Positions 8,473-19,191 are shown, numbered from the stretch's first letter. The stretch: 64,000 bases of DNA from Candidatus Sulfotelmatobacter sp. (GCA_035504415.1 DATJRY010000006.1:62001-126000), one strand, 5' to 3'. Notes: generated by a model not told the origin, from the letters alone. A program made the numbers and translations.

Positions 8473-8856
8473 TCAGTGCGGAACGCCGGTCACCGACGCG
8501 AGTCCGATCGGACCCACGTCACTGACCTGGTCCTTGTGTACGACGACTTGTGCCGAGTAGGACTGATAGCCGGGCGAGCTGATCTCGATCGTCTGTGTGC
8601 CGGTCGGCACGTCGAGCAGGCGGAACCCGCCTTTGTCGGCCGGCGAGATGCGGATCGTGCGCAAGCCGATGGTGACCTGCGCCGCCGGGACGGGCAAGGT
8701 CGGGTCGTTTGCTTCGACGATGCGACCGACCACCGTGCCGGTGTCGGTGACACCCTGGCCGTTGGGGTTGTCACACCCTTTCGCGCCCAACAAGACGACC
8801 GCGGCTCCGAGACCGAGGACGGAGGCGACGCGCGTGAACTTCGTGTATATGGTCAG
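8473..8856 (-). CDS. Small exported (lipo)protein with a carboxypeptidase-regulatory/PEGA-like domain
   Basis: The protein has 127 aa if read from a CTG at 8856. A hydrophobic N-terminal segment ends in LLGAKGC, an imperfect lipobox because Lys is at -2. The rest is one small beta domain ([23 protein letters not shown] ... [17 protein letters not shown] split across strands), typical of PEGA or CarboxypepD_reg-like modules. No ATG, GTG or TTG is available in a sensible position. The CTG has GAGGGAG 7 nt upstream, so a non-canonical start is likely. The ORF remains open further upstream, but that part is antisense to nuoA. It overlaps the channel gene start. Confidence 0.6.
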   Translation of the reverse strand: MTIYTKFTRVASVLGLGAAVVLLGAKGCDNPNGQGVTDTGTVVGRIVEANDPTLPVPAAQVTIGLRTIRISPADKGGFRLLDVPTGTQTIEISSPGYQSYSAQVVVHKDQVSDVGPIGLASVTGVPH

Positions 8857-8859
8857 GTC

Positions 8860-9225
8860 GTGTCTCCCTCTGGAATCGGGTATGGACCCGTCGCGATCTA
8901 CCTGGCGCTGGCGTTCCTCGCCGCCCTGGCGTTCTGTCTCCTGCCCGGCCTGCTCGGCCGCCGCAAACCGAACCCGGTGAAGTCCGAAGCGTACGAGTGC
9001 GGCGTCGAGCCGACGTCCGACGTCTCCGGCCGCTTCCCTGTTCGATTCTACGTCATCGCCATGCTGTTCGTCGTCTTCGACGTCGAGGCGGCCTCGTTCT
9101 ATCCGTGGGCGGTGCAGATGCACGCGCTGCGGGTGTTCGGGTTGGCCGAGATGGTGAGCTTCGTGATCGTCCTGGCCATCGGGTACGCCTACGTCTGGAA
9201 GCGAGGCGGTTTCCAATGGCGCTAG
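8860..9225 (+). CDS. nuoA: NADH-quinone oxidoreductase subunit A
   Basis: This small membrane subunit of complex I sits near the quinone site. It has 121 aa and three membrane helices. The signatures [19 protein letters not shown] and [16 protein letters not shown] lie in the loop and second helix. The only plausible start is GTG at 8860. That places the nuoA start 3 bp from the start of the divergent lipoprotein gene, so upstream control signals for the operon must lie inside that gene. It is the first gene of a 14-subunit operon and overlaps nuoB by 10 bp. Confidence 0.9.
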   Translation: MSPSGIGYGPVAIYLALAFLAALAFCLLPGLLGRRKPNPVKSEAYECGVEPTSDVSGRFPVRFYVIAMLFVVFDVEAASFYPWAVQMHALRVFGLAEMVSFVIVLAIGYAYVWKRGGFQWR

Positions 9226-9698
9226 GTAGCGGCGGAGATTTTCTTCTCACCACCGTCGACTCGGTCGCTCGCTGGGCGCAATCCTCCAGCGTCTGGCCGC
9301 TCACCATGGGCTTGGCCTGCTGCGCGATCGAGATGATGACCGCGACCGCGCCCGAGTACGACATCGCGCGCTTGGGCTCGGAAGTCTTCCGGGCCTCGCC
9401 GCGCCAGGCCGACCTGATGATCGTCTCCGGCCGGGTTTCCAAGAAGATGGGCCCGATCGTGAAGCGTCTCTACGACCAGATGGCCGACCCCAAGTGGGTG
9501 ATCTCGATGGGCGCCTGCGCCTCGAGCGGCGGCGTCTTCGACAACTACGCGATCATCCAAGGCGTCGACACCGTCATCCCGGTCGACGTCTACGTCCCCG
9601 GCTGCCCGCCCACGCCCGACGGCCTGCTCTACGCGGTCAACTTGATCCAACAGCAGATCAAGCAAGGTGGCCGCGGCGGCATCCTGGCGCGAGCGTAA
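9216..9698 (+). CDS. nuoB: NADH-quinone oxidoreductase subunit B
   Basis: This 160 aa subunit carries the terminal cluster N2 of complex I, which passes electrons to quinone. The four ligands are visible: the adjacent pair Cys35-Cys36 in GLACCAIEM, Cys101 in MGACASSGG and Cys130 in [10 protein letters not shown]. The ATG at 9216 lies inside the end of nuoA. Length matches the minimal bacterial form, without an N-terminal extension. Confidence 0.96.
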   Translation: MALGSGGDFLLTTVDSVARWAQSSSVWPLTMGLACCAIEMMTATAPEYDIARLGSEVFRASPRQADLMIVSGRVSKKMGPIVKRLYDQMADPKWVISMGACASSGGVFDNYAIIQGVDTVIPVDVYVPGCPPTPDGLLYAVNLIQQQIKQGGRGGILARA

Positions 9699-9701
9699 CC
9701 G

Positions 9702-10430
9702 ATGCCCAGCTCGCAGACCCCACCGCCCGGCTCGACGGCCGTCGATCCGACCGCGGTCCGGCCGACCATCGCCGACGCGCGCATCCTGCGCGTCACGCCC
9801 GACGCGCTGATCGCGACGCTGCGGGAGCTCAAGGCGCAAGGCTTCTCCCAGCTGACCGACATCGGCGGCGTCGACTACCTCGAGCGTGAGCCGCGCTTCG
9901 ACGTCGTCTACCATCTGCTCGCGCTGCCGACGCGCGAGTCCAGCATCGGCGACGTCGGCGCGCCGGCGCGCGTACGCGTGCTGTGCGGCGTGGACGTGGA
10001 TCAGGAAGTCCCGACCGCGGTCGCGCTGTGGCCGGCCGCCGACTGGGCCGAGCGCGAAGTCTTCGACTTGTTCGGGATCCGCTTCCAAGATCACCCCGAC
10101 ATGCGCCGCATCCAGATGCCCGACGACTGGGAAGGCTACCCGCTGCGCAAGGACTACCCGCTGCGCGGCCCGGCCAGCGAACGCACGCCGCGGCCTTCGT
10201 TCGCGCTCAAGTCGAACGTCGCCGCCGGCACGCCCGCTTCCGGCCGCGCCGCCGCCGCCCTGCAGAAGCAGCTGCTCGAAGCGCGCAGCCGCGAAGTGAA
10301 GACGGCCGCCGAAGCGGGTCGAACGGCCCAGACCGGCGTGCACCCCGGCGCCAGCGTGACCGCCGGCGACGCCAGCGCGAAAGAATTGGCCGAACGCCCC
10401 GTCAACCTGAACACGAAGGACAACGCGTGA
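9702..10430 (+). CDS. nuoC: NADH-quinone oxidoreductase subunit C with C-terminal extension
   Basis: This is a peripheral-arm subunit. The 30 kDa signature is clear (WPAADWAEREVFDLFGIRF, then HPDMRRIQMPDDWEGYPLRKDYP). The core ends near residue 160. About 80 further residues, rich in Ala, Lys and Glu (SNVAAGTPASGRAAAALQKQ onwards), have no counterpart in ordinary NuoC and look partly helical or disordered. It is separate from nuoD, unlike the fused NuoCD of E. coli. The stop overlaps the nuoD GTG. Confidence 0.94.
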   Translation: MPSSQTPPPGSTAVDPTAVRPTIADARILRVTPDALIATLRELKAQGFSQLTDIGGVDYLEREPRFDVVYHLLALPTRESSIGDVGAPARVRVLCGVDVDQEVPTAVALWPAADWAEREVFDLFGIRFQDHPDMRRIQMPDDWEGYPLRKDYPLRGPASERTPRPSFALKSNVAAGTPASGRAAAALQKQLLEARSREVKTAAEAGRTAQTGVHPGASVTAGDASAKELAERPVNLNTKDNA

Positions 10431-11656
10431 GCACGATCGCGCCGTCAACCGCCGGCTACGCCGTCGACGTCGTCGAGAGCACCGATGGACGCATGGTCCT
10501 CTCGATGGGCCCGCAGCACCCCTCGACGCACGGCGTGCTGCAAGTCATCACCGAGATCGAAGGCGAGATCGTCACCAAGGCCTCGCCCGAGATCGGCTAC
10601 CTGCACACCGGCATCGAGAAGAGCGCCGAGAACCTGTTCTGGTCGCAGGCGTCCACCGTCATCGAGCGGATGGACTACCTCTCGCCGCTGACCAACGCCC
10701 TCTGCTACTACCTGGCGGTCGAGAAGCTGCTGGGCATCGACGGACAGATCCCCGAGCGCGCGCAGCAGATCCGCGTGCTGCTCTCCGAGCTCTCGCGCAT
10801 CGCCTCGCACTGCGTGTGGCTGGGCACCGGCGGCATCGACCTGGGCGCGCTGACCGGTTTCTTCTACGCCTTCGACCTGCGCGAGCGCATCCTGGATCTG
10901 TTCGAGGCCTCGGGCGGCGCGCGCATGCACCCCAACTACCTGCGCGTGGGCGGCCTCGCGCAAGACCTGCCCAAGGGATTCCTCGACAAGCTCGACGGCG
11001 TCATCGCGATGTACGAGCCGCGCATGCGCGACCTGCGCGGCCTGCTGCAGAAGAACCCGATCCTGCAAGACCGCATGATCGACGTCGGCATCCTCGAGGC
11101 CGAGGACGCCGTCGCGTGGGGGATGACCGGGCCGATCCTGCGCGCGGCCGGGATCGCGTACGACGTGCGCAAGGCGTTCCCGTACAGCGGTTACGACCGC
11201 TACGAGTTCGACGTCCCGACCCGCACCGAAGGCGACGCCTACGCGCGCTTCCTGGTCCGGCTGGACGAGATGGACGAAGCGATGCGGATCATCCGCCAGG
11301 TGCGCAAGGAGCTCGACACGCCCGGCAACTGGCAGATGACCGACACCAAGTTCGCGCCGCCGCCGAAAGAGACGATCGCGCTCTCGATGGAGGCGCTGAT
11401 CCATCATTTCAAGCTCGTCTCCGAATCGTTCCGCGTGCCGGCCGGCGACGTCTACCAGGCCGTCGAGGGCCCGCGCGGCGAGCTCGGCTACTACGTCGTC
11501 TCGAACGGCGACAACCGGCCGTGGCGCGTGCGCACGCGGCCGCCGTCGATGTACAACCTGCAGGTCCTCAAGAAGATCGCGCTGGGCGAGCTGATCGCCG
11601 ACATGGTCGTCATGATCGGTTCGCTCGATCCGGTCTTCGGCGAGGTCGATCGCTAA
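10427..11656 (+). CDS. nuoD: NADH-quinone oxidoreductase subunit D
   Basis: This 49 kDa-type subunit forms the quinone cavity together with NuoB. It has 409 aa with GTG start at 10427 overlapping the nuoC stop. The recognisable blocks are MGPQHPSTHGVLQ, EIGYLHTGIEKSAE, RVGGLAQDLPKGF and the C-terminal RTRPPSMYNLQ with DPVFGEVDR at the very end. It is the last gene before the operon is broken by an inverted gene, and there is no space for a long terminator before the converging gene at 11676. Confidence 0.96.
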   Translation: MSTIAPSTAGYAVDVVESTDGRMVLSMGPQHPSTHGVLQVITEIEGEIVTKASPEIGYLHTGIEKSAENLFWSQASTVIERMDYLSPLTNALCYYLAVEKLLGIDGQIPERAQQIRVLLSELSRIASHCVWLGTGGIDLGALTGFFYAFDLRERILDLFEASGGARMHPNYLRVGGLAQDLPKGFLDKLDGVIAMYEPRMRDLRGLLQKNPILQDRMIDVGILEAEDAVAWGMTGPILRAAGIAYDVRKAFPYSGYDRYEFDVPTRTEGDAYARFLVRLDEMDEAMRIIRQVRKELDTPGNWQMTDTKFAPPPKETIALSMEALIHHFKLVSESFRVPAGDVYQAVEGPRGELGYYVVSNGDNRPWRVRTRPPSMYNLQVLKKIALGELIADMVVMIGSLDPVFGEVDR

Positions 11657-11675
11657 CCGATCGCCGCGCCACGTG

Positions 11676-12203
11676 TCACCGTATGCTCTCGGCGCCGGCC
11701 TTGCAGACCGTCGCGTCCTGATCGCCCGTGCCGCCGCTGCAGCCGACGGCGCCGATGATGTGTCCGTTCTCGACCAGCGGGAAGCCGCCGGGCGAGGCGA
11801 CCAGACCCGGATCGAGCGTGGACACGTACGGGTGCCCGCTCTCCTCGGCGTTGTAGAAGACGCGGCTCTCGCGCCGGAAGCGCGCGGCGGTGCGCGCTTT
11901 GCCTTGCGAGATCGCGATCGAGGCGTACTGGACGTCGTCCATCCGGTAGAAGTAGACCAGCTCGCCGTGCGGGTCGACGACGCTGATCGCGAACGCCCAG
12001 GACGGATGCTTCGCCGCTTCGGCGAGCACCGCGTCGACGACGCGCGCCGCGCGCGCGGCGGTGATCGACGGACCGTAGGGGATCGCGAACGGCATGCGGT
12101 CGGGCGTGCCGCCGGCCGGCGCGGGCGTCGGCACTTGCGCGGCGACGGGGTGGGCCAGCAGCAACGCGGCGCCGGCCAGCGCGGAGATCGTGAACAGGCG
12201 CAT
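11676..12203 (-). CDS. Secreted GlcG/HbpS-like (DUF336) protein inserted in the nuo operon
   Basis: The chosen ATG (12203) has GGAGG upstream and gives 175 aa with a clear signal peptide ending AHPVAAQ. The mature part has the GlcG/HbpS layout. It begins SITAARAARVVDAVLAEA; the middle reads WAFAISVVDPHGELVYFYRMD and QGKARTAARF; the C-terminal part ends with GGFPLVENGHIIGAVGCSGG and DATVCKAG. HbpS homologues bind haem degradatively or act as extracellular sensors; others have no known role. It faces against nuo transcription, separating nuoD from nuoE. Confidence 0.85.
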   Translation of the reverse strand: MRLFTISALAGAALLLAHPVAAQVPTPAPAGGTPDRMPFAIPYGPSITAARAARVVDAVLAEAAKHPSWAFAISVVDPHGELVYFYRMDDVQYASIAISQGKARTAARFRRESRVFYNAEESGHPYVSTLDPGLVASPGGFPLVENGHIIGAVGCSGGTGDQDATVCKAGAESIR

Positions 12204-12367
12204 GGCAACCCTCCGCGGCGCCGCTTCGCACAGCTCGCTTGCTTCGCCTTCCGGCGGCGCCCCGCTTTGACGCATCGTCCGAAGGCCCCGCGGCTTTTTC
12301 ATACGAAGGCCGTCAAGTCAATGTCGCGCGCCGCAGCACACGTATCGCATCTCGAAGGACAGGGTCG

Positions 12368-13189
12368 GTGAGTACGCAGGCAGACGCCGCCATCGGCGTG
12401 CATCCGGGTTCAGACGCCGTCGCCGACTGGTCGCCGCACCTGCTGCGTCCCGGTCATCCGTTCGACGAGCTGTACGCGCGCTTGCGGCCGGAGATCGACG
12501 CGACCCTCGCCCAGTACGAGCAGAAGCGCTCGGCGCTGCTGCCGATGGCCCACTTGTTCCAGGAGCACGAGGGCTACGTCTCCGCCAACGCGGTGGCCGT
12601 CATCGCGCACACGCTCGAGGAGACGCTGGCCACCGTCGAGTCGACGCTCTCGTTCTACACGCTGTTCTTCCGGCGCCCGGTCGGCAAGTACATGGTGCAG
12701 GTCTGCCGCAACCTCTCGTGCCTGCTCAACGGCGCGCAAGAGATTCTCGACCATTGCCGCGCGAAGATCGGCGTGGCGCACTTGGAGACGACCGACGACG
12801 GCGTCTTCTCGTACGAGGAAGTCGAGTGTCTGGCGGCCTGCGACCGCGCGCCGTGCGCGCAGGTCAACCTCGAGTTCGTCTACGACCTGACGAAGGAGAA
12901 GGTCGACCAGCTGCTGGCCGACCTGCGCGCGGGAACGCACGCGATCCAGCCGCTGGCGCAGACCGTCAAGCCCGGGCGCACCTGGAAAGTCGCGCAGGAC
13001 ACCGGGCTCAAGGCGCCCGGCGCGCGCGGCGTGAGCGATCCCAACAACGCCGGCGGCATCGGCGACCCCAGCGGCATCACGATGTTCGACCTGATCGTCG
13101 GCAAGCCGCAGTACGAAGAGCGGTCGAAGGAACGCCTCGTCCACGAAACGACGCTGCGCCCCGAACTCGCCGAGGACGGACACCACTAG
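12368..13189 (+). CDS. nuoE: NADH-quinone oxidoreductase subunit E with C-terminal extension
   Basis: This thioredoxin-fold subunit carries the N1a [2Fe-2S] cluster. The ligands are visible as CX4C (Cys113, Cys118) and CX3C (Cys154, Cys158). GTG at 12368 is preceded by GAAGGA. The protein has 273 aa, and about 90 residues follow the usual end of NuoE (LLADLRAGTH), including a Gly/Asn-rich stretch, with no family match that I know. It lies 2 bp from nuoF. Its promoter must lie between it and the inverted gene, or inside that gene, because the operon is interrupted here. Confidence 0.94.
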   Translation: MSTQADAAIGVHPGSDAVADWSPHLLRPGHPFDELYARLRPEIDATLAQYEQKRSALLPMAHLFQEHEGYVSANAVAVIAHTLEETLATVESTLSFYTLFFRRPVGKYMVQVCRNLSCLLNGAQEILDHCRAKIGVAHLETTDDGVFSYEEVECLAACDRAPCAQVNLEFVYDLTKEKVDQLLADLRAGTHAIQPLAQTVKPGRTWKVAQDTGLKAPGARGVSDPNNAGGIGDPSGITMFDLIVGKPQYEERSKERLVHETTLRPELAEDGHH

Positions 13190-13191
13190 CC

Positions 13192-14462
<1,271 letters not shown>

Positions 14463-14463
<1 letters not shown>

Positions 14464-16703
14464 TGTCCGCGACCGCCGTGCCGACCGACCTGGTCACCGT
14501 CACCATCGACGGCGTCGCCGTGCAGGTCCCCAAGGGGACGCTGCTGGTCGAGGCCGCCAAGACGATCCACCGCGACATCCCGGTCTACTGCTACCACGAG
14601 AAGCTCGGCCCGGCTGGGCTGTGCCGCATCTGCTTGGTCGAGATCGAAGGGATGCCCAAGCTGCAGATCGCGTGCAACACGCCGGTCACCGACGGCATGG
14701 TCGTGCACACGACCAACCCCAAGGTCGACGACGGCCGGCGTGCGATCCTCGAGTTCTTCCTGTTGAACCACCCGCTGGACTGCCCGATCTGCGACAAGGG
14801 CGGCGAGTGCGATCTGCAAGACTACTCGATGGCTTACGGCCAAGGCGCCTCGCGAATGGTCGAGTCGAAGCTGCCCAAGCCCAAGGCGGTCGATCTCGGC
14901 CCGACGATCGTGCTCGACGAAGAGCGCTGCATCGTCTGCCAGCGCTGCGTGCGCTTCGACCAGATCATCACGCAGGAGAGCTCGCTGCGCACCGACGACC
15001 GGGGCGCGCACACGATCATCGCGACGGCGACCGGCAAGCCGTACGTCTCCGACTTCACCGGCAACGTCACCGAGCTGTGCCCGGTCGGCGCGCTGACCTC
15101 GAAGACGTACCGCTTCCGCTCGCGGCCGTGGGACAACCACCGCACGACGACGACCTGCGCGCAGTGCAGCGTCGGCTGCCAGATGTACGTCGACGAGCGC
15201 AACAACACGTTGCTGCGCACGATGAGCGTCCCCGAGGACGACGCCATTTCGGACAGTTGGCTGTGCGACCGCGGGCGCTACAACATCGGCTTCGTCGACG
15301 ACGAGCGCCGGATCACCACGCCGCTGCTGCGCCAGCCCGACGGGAGCTTCGCCCAGCTCGACTGGGCCGACGCGCTCGACCTCTTGGCGGGCGAGTTGAA
15401 GAAGGCCGGCGCGAGCATCGGCGTGATCGGCGGCGGCCGGCTGCTCAACGAAGAGATCCTGCTGGCGGCGGAGCTGTTCCGCGGCTTGGGGACGCAGAAC
15501 CTCGACGCCCGCGTCGGCGCGCAGTCGGTCGTGCGGTCGGCGCAGAGCGTCACCCACGTCGACGTCGAGCGAGCGCAGACGATCGTCACCATCGGCCGGC
15601 CGCCTTCACAGCTCGCGCCGGTGCTCGACCTGCGCGTGCGCAAGGCCGTCGCGCGCAACGGCGCGCGGCTGATCTCGGCCGGCGACTATCCGGCGAACAG
15701 CTTCGTCCCCGAGACGCGCGCGACGACGGCCGATGAGCTGCGGGCCGCGCTGGGAGATGCGCCGGGAACGGTCGTCGTGATCTCCGACGGCGTGCGACGC
15801 GAGGCCGATGGGCCGCTGACCGCGGTCCTGCGCGCGCTCCCCGGCGCGACGACGCACTTCCTCGTCCTTCCCGAGACGCCGAACGGGCGCGGCGCCGATG
15901 CGCTCGGCTTGCGCCCGGGCAGCGGCGGCCTCGACACGCGCGGGATGCTCGAAGCGGCGCGCGACGGCAAGCTGGCGCTGTTGGCGTTCCTCGGAGCGGA
16001 CCCGATGCTGCGCTTCCCCGACCGCGCGCTGGCCGAAGCGGCGTTGGACGCGGCGCCGTTCGTCGTCGTCACCGAGCTGTTCATGACCGAGACCGCGCAG
16101 CGCGCGAACCTGGTGCTGCCGGTGTGCAGCGCGTTCGAGAAGTCCGGCACGACGACCGATCTGGCCGGCGACGTGCTGCCGGTCGCCGGCGCGGTTCGCG
16201 CGCCGGCCGGCGTGCTCGCCGACGGCGACGTCGTCGTCGAGCTGGCCGCGCGCCTGAACGTCCCGCTCTCCGCGCCCGACCGGCTCGACGAGACGGTGCG
16301 CGATCTGGTGCGCCGCGCGCCGTCGCAATCGCCCGCGGCCGCGCAACCCGGCGACGCCGGCGCCGCGCGCCCGGCCGAGAACGGCCGGCTGCGCGTCATC
16401 GCCGAGAGCGCCAGCTTCACCGGCGGCGGTACGCTGGCCAACGATCCGCGCTTGGGTGCGCTGCGGCTGCGGCCGCGGGTGCGCATCCACCCGGAGACGG
16501 CGCGTGCCTGGGCTCTCGCCGACGGCGAGAGCGTCACGGTGAGTTCCGGCAGCGACGCGTCGCTGGCCGATCTGACCGTCGTGGTCGACCCGAGCGTCCC
16601 GCGCGACGCGGTCGCGCTGCTCGACGGCCTCCCCGCCGCCCCGCTCAACACGCTCGGGGTCAACCCGTCGGTCCGCCTCCTGAAGCCGGCGGTGCTGGCA
16701 TGA
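14463..16703 (+). CDS. nuoG: NADH-quinone oxidoreductase subunit G
   Basis: This iron-sulfur subunit has 746 aa. Cluster ligands can be placed: N1b (Cys43, 54, 57, 71), N5 (His103, Cys107, 110, 116) and N4 (Cys156, 159, 162, 206). The extra N7 set (Cys232, 235, 239, 268) is present, which many lineages have lost. The C-terminal molybdopterin-oxidoreductase-like domain is shorter and more diverged than in E. coli. A Pro/Ala-rich linker lies near residues 615-640. GTG start at 14463. Confidence 0.96.
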
Positions 16704-17704
16704 ATTCCGTGCCGTTTTGGCTGATCGTTTTGATCAAGGCGGTCGTCGTGTTGGCGGTCGTGATCACGACGTTCGCGTACTCGATGCTGTTCGAGCGCAA
16801 GATCATGGGTTGGATGCAGATGCGTCCGGGCCCCAATCGCGTCGGACCGTGGGGGATGCTGCAGCCGGCCGCCGACGCGGTCAAGATGATCTTCAAGGAA
16901 GACCTCACGCCGGAGACGGCCGACCCGCTGATCTACCGCATCGCGCCGTTCATCTCGCTGATCTGCGCGATGGGGACGTTCGCCATCATCCCGTTCTCGG
17001 CCGGCGGCGACGGAACGCCGTGGTCGGTCGGCAACGTCAACGCGGGCGTGCTGTTCATCTTCGCGCTGACCTCGGTCGGCGTCTACGGCATCTCGCTGGC
17101 CGGCTGGTCCTCGGGCTCGAAGTTCCCGCTGCTGGGCGCGGTGCGCTCGACCGCCCAGATGATCTCCTACGAGCTCTCGATGACGATGTCGGTGATCGGC
17201 GTGCTGATCCTGGCCGGCTCGACCGCCCTGGACACGATCGTCGACGCGCAGCACCGGCTGTGGTTCATCGTGCCGCAGATCGTCGGCTTCTGCATCTACG
17301 TGATCACCGCCGTCGCCGAGACGAACCGCGCCCCGTTCGACCTGGTCGAGGCCGAGACCGAGCTGGTGGGCGGCTTCCACACCGAGTACTCCGGGCTGCG
17401 GTTCGGGCTGTTCTTCATCGCCGAGTACCTGAACATGATCACCGTCTCGTGCCTGGCGACGCTGCTCTTCCTGGGCGGTTGGAACGCGCCGTTCGGCATC
17501 CCCTCGTTCGGCTTGTGGGGCCTGCTGTGGTTCATCATCAAAGCCGGGTTGTTCTTGTTCTTCTACATCTGGTTGCGCTCGACGCTGCCGCGCTTCCGCT
17601 ACGACCGCCTGATGGATTTCGGCTGGAAAGTGCTGCTGCCGGTGGCGACGCTCAACCTCGTCGTGACGGCGGCGATCGTCGCCGTGTGGCCTTCGCATGC
17701 GTAA
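16700..17704 (+). CDS. nuoH: NADH-quinone oxidoreductase subunit H
   Basis: This membrane subunit (334 aa, about 8 helices) forms the quinone entry channel. Signatures are SMLFERKIMGWMQMRPGPNRVGP near the N-terminus (split by the helix end), ETNRAPFDLVEAETELVGGF in the conserved loop facing the quinone site, and EYSGLRFGLFFIAEY. The ATG overlaps the nuoG stop (ATGA). Confidence 0.96.
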   Translation: MNSVPFWLIVLIKAVVVLAVVITTFAYSMLFERKIMGWMQMRPGPNRVGPWGMLQPAADAVKMIFKEDLTPETADPLIYRIAPFISLICAMGTFAIIPFSAGGDGTPWSVGNVNAGVLFIFALTSVGVYGISLAGWSSGSKFPLLGAVRSTAQMISYELSMTMSVIGVLILAGSTALDTIVDAQHRLWFIVPQIVGFCIYVITAVAETNRAPFDLVEAETELVGGFHTEYSGLRFGLFFIAEYLNMITVSCLATLLFLGGWNAPFGIPSFGLWGLLWFIIKAGLFLFFYIWLRSTLPRFRYDRLMDFGWKVLLPVATLNLVVTAAIVAVWPSHA

Positions 17705-18293
17705 GAATCTGTTCAACGTCGGCGCCCTGGCGCGCGGCTTCTCGACGACGTTCAGCTACCTGTTCAAGAAGCGGCCGACGATCGAGTACCCGTCGGTGAA
17801 GAAGCAGCACGCGCCGCGCTTCCACGGCCTGCACGAGCTGCGCCGCTACGCCGACGGCAAGGAACGCTGCATCGGCTGCGAGCTGTGCGCGATCGCCTGC
17901 CCGGCCAACGCCATCACCGTCATGGGCGCCGAGAACGCGCCGGCCGACCGCCGTTCGCCGGGCGAACGCTACGCGGCGCGCTACGAGATCGACGAGCTGC
18001 GCTGCATCTTCTGCGGGCTGTGCGAAGAGGCGTGCCCGACCGACGCCATCGTGCTCACCCCGCGCTTCGAGATGGCCGACTACCGCCGCGGCGCGTTCGT
18101 CTACGCCAAGGACCGGCTGCTGGTGCCGCCGGAGGCCGGCGTCGGCACGCCGCCCGACGAGCGCCCCAACGGCATTCCCGCCGATTTGGGCGGCGTGTAC
18201 CGCGCCAAGGACACGGTCGACATCGCGACCGGCTACGAGGCGACCAACCGCGGTCACATCCTGCGCGACCAGCGCCGAGGGCTGGCCGGATGA
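17697..18293 (+). CDS. nuoI: NADH-quinone oxidoreductase subunit I
   Basis: This 8Fe ferredoxin-type subunit carries clusters N6a and N6b. It has 198 aa. Two CX2CX2CX3CP motifs are visible: CIGCELCAIACP and CIFCGLCEEACP. The C-terminal tail beyond the second motif, with KDRLLVPPEAGVG, is somewhat long. It overlaps nuoH by 8 bp and nuoJ by 4 bp. Confidence 0.96.
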   Translation: MRKNLFNVGALARGFSTTFSYLFKKRPTIEYPSVKKQHAPRFHGLHELRRYADGKERCIGCELCAIACPANAITVMGAENAPADRRSPGERYAARYEIDELRCIFCGLCEEACPTDAIVLTPRFEMADYRRGAFVYAKDRLLVPPEAGVGTPPDERPNGIPADLGGVYRAKDTVDIATGYEATNRGHILRDQRRGLAG

Positions 18294-18880
18294 TCGCGTT
18301 CGCGATCCTCGCGATCGTCATGGTCGCCAGCGCCCTCTTCACGATCACCGCGCGCAGGCCGGTGCACTCGGTCGTCGGGCTGCTGGTGAACTTCGTCGCG
18401 CTCGCGATCACCTATCTCACGCTGCAGGCCGAGTTCTTGGCCGTCATCCAGATCGTCGTCTACAGCGGCGCGATCCTGATCTTGTTCGTGTTCGTCATCG
18501 CGCTGCTCTCGAGCGGCGTCGCGCCGTTCGACATCGGGCCCGACCGCGCCAAGGGCGTCTTGGTCCCGGCGATCGTCTTCGGCGCGCTGATCGTGGCCGG
18601 CGTCGTCGCCACGATCGTGCGTTCGCCGGTCACCGTCGCGCCTGGACAACCGGGCGCGACCGGCGACGCCGACGTCTTCGGCAGCGTGGCGAACTTCGGG
18701 GTCGCGCTCTTCAACGACAACCTGTTGCCGTTCGAGGCGACCGCGTTCATCCTGCTGGTGGCCGTGATCGGCGTCGTGCTGATCGCCGGCGACGCGGGGC
18801 CGGCCGGCGTGATCACCCGCCGCCGCCGCAAGCGTCCGGGCGAGCGCGAGGCGATCGTCAAGGAGTCCGCCGCGCGATGA
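18290..18880 (+). CDS. nuoJ: NADH-quinone oxidoreductase subunit J
   Basis: This membrane subunit of complex I has 196 aa and five predicted helices. The conserved VIQIVVYSGAILILFVFVI segment contains the pi-bulge helix of the family. The C-terminus is basic (TRRRRKRPGERE), a cytoplasmic tail. The start overlaps nuoI (ATGA) and the stop overlaps nuoK. Confidence 0.95.
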   Translation: MIAFAILAIVMVASALFTITARRPVHSVVGLLVNFVALAITYLTLQAEFLAVIQIVVYSGAILILFVFVIALLSSGVAPFDIGPDRAKGVLVPAIVFGALIVAGVVATIVRSPVTVAPGQPGATGDADVFGSVANFGVALFNDNLLPFEATAFILLVAVIGVVLIAGDAGPAGVITRRRRKRPGEREAIVKESAAR

Positions 18881-19182
18881 CGGTCGCACCCGAGTACTAC
18901 GTCGGCCTCTCGGCCGTCCTGTTCAGCATCGGCGTGATCGGCGTGATCGTGCGGCGCAACCCGCTGATCATGCTGATGTCGATCGAGCTGCTGTTCAACG
19001 CCGCGAACCTGGCGCTGGTCGCCTACGCGCGCGCGTGGATCGACAACGTCGGCCACATCTTCGCTTTCCTGGTGATCACGGTCGCCGCCGCCGAGGCCGC
19101 CATCGGCCTAGCCATCGTGGCCGTGACCTTCCGCAAAACGCCGCACGTGGACGTCGACGACGTCGCGGTCCTGAAGGGCTAG
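18877..19182 (+). CDS. nuoK: NADH-quinone oxidoreductase subunit K
   Basis: This small three-helix antiporter-like subunit (101 aa) keeps the two conserved membrane glutamates, in MSIELLFNAANLALVA and in VAAAEAAIGLAIVA. These take part in proton transfer. Length is exactly typical. It is ATGA-coupled to nuoJ. Confidence 0.96.
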   Translation: MTVAPEYYVGLSAVLFSIGVIGVIVRRNPLIMLMSIELLFNAANLALVAYARAWIDNVGHIFAFLVITVAAAEAAIGLAIVAVTFRKTPHVDVDDVAVLKG

Positions 19183-19191
19183 CCGCCGATC

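Noticed and set aside
8857-9216. N-terminal extension of the 8473 lipoprotein frame through nuoA
   Set aside because: The extension is antisense to nuoA, Arg/Glu/Gln-rich, and would bury the signal peptide in the middle of the protein.
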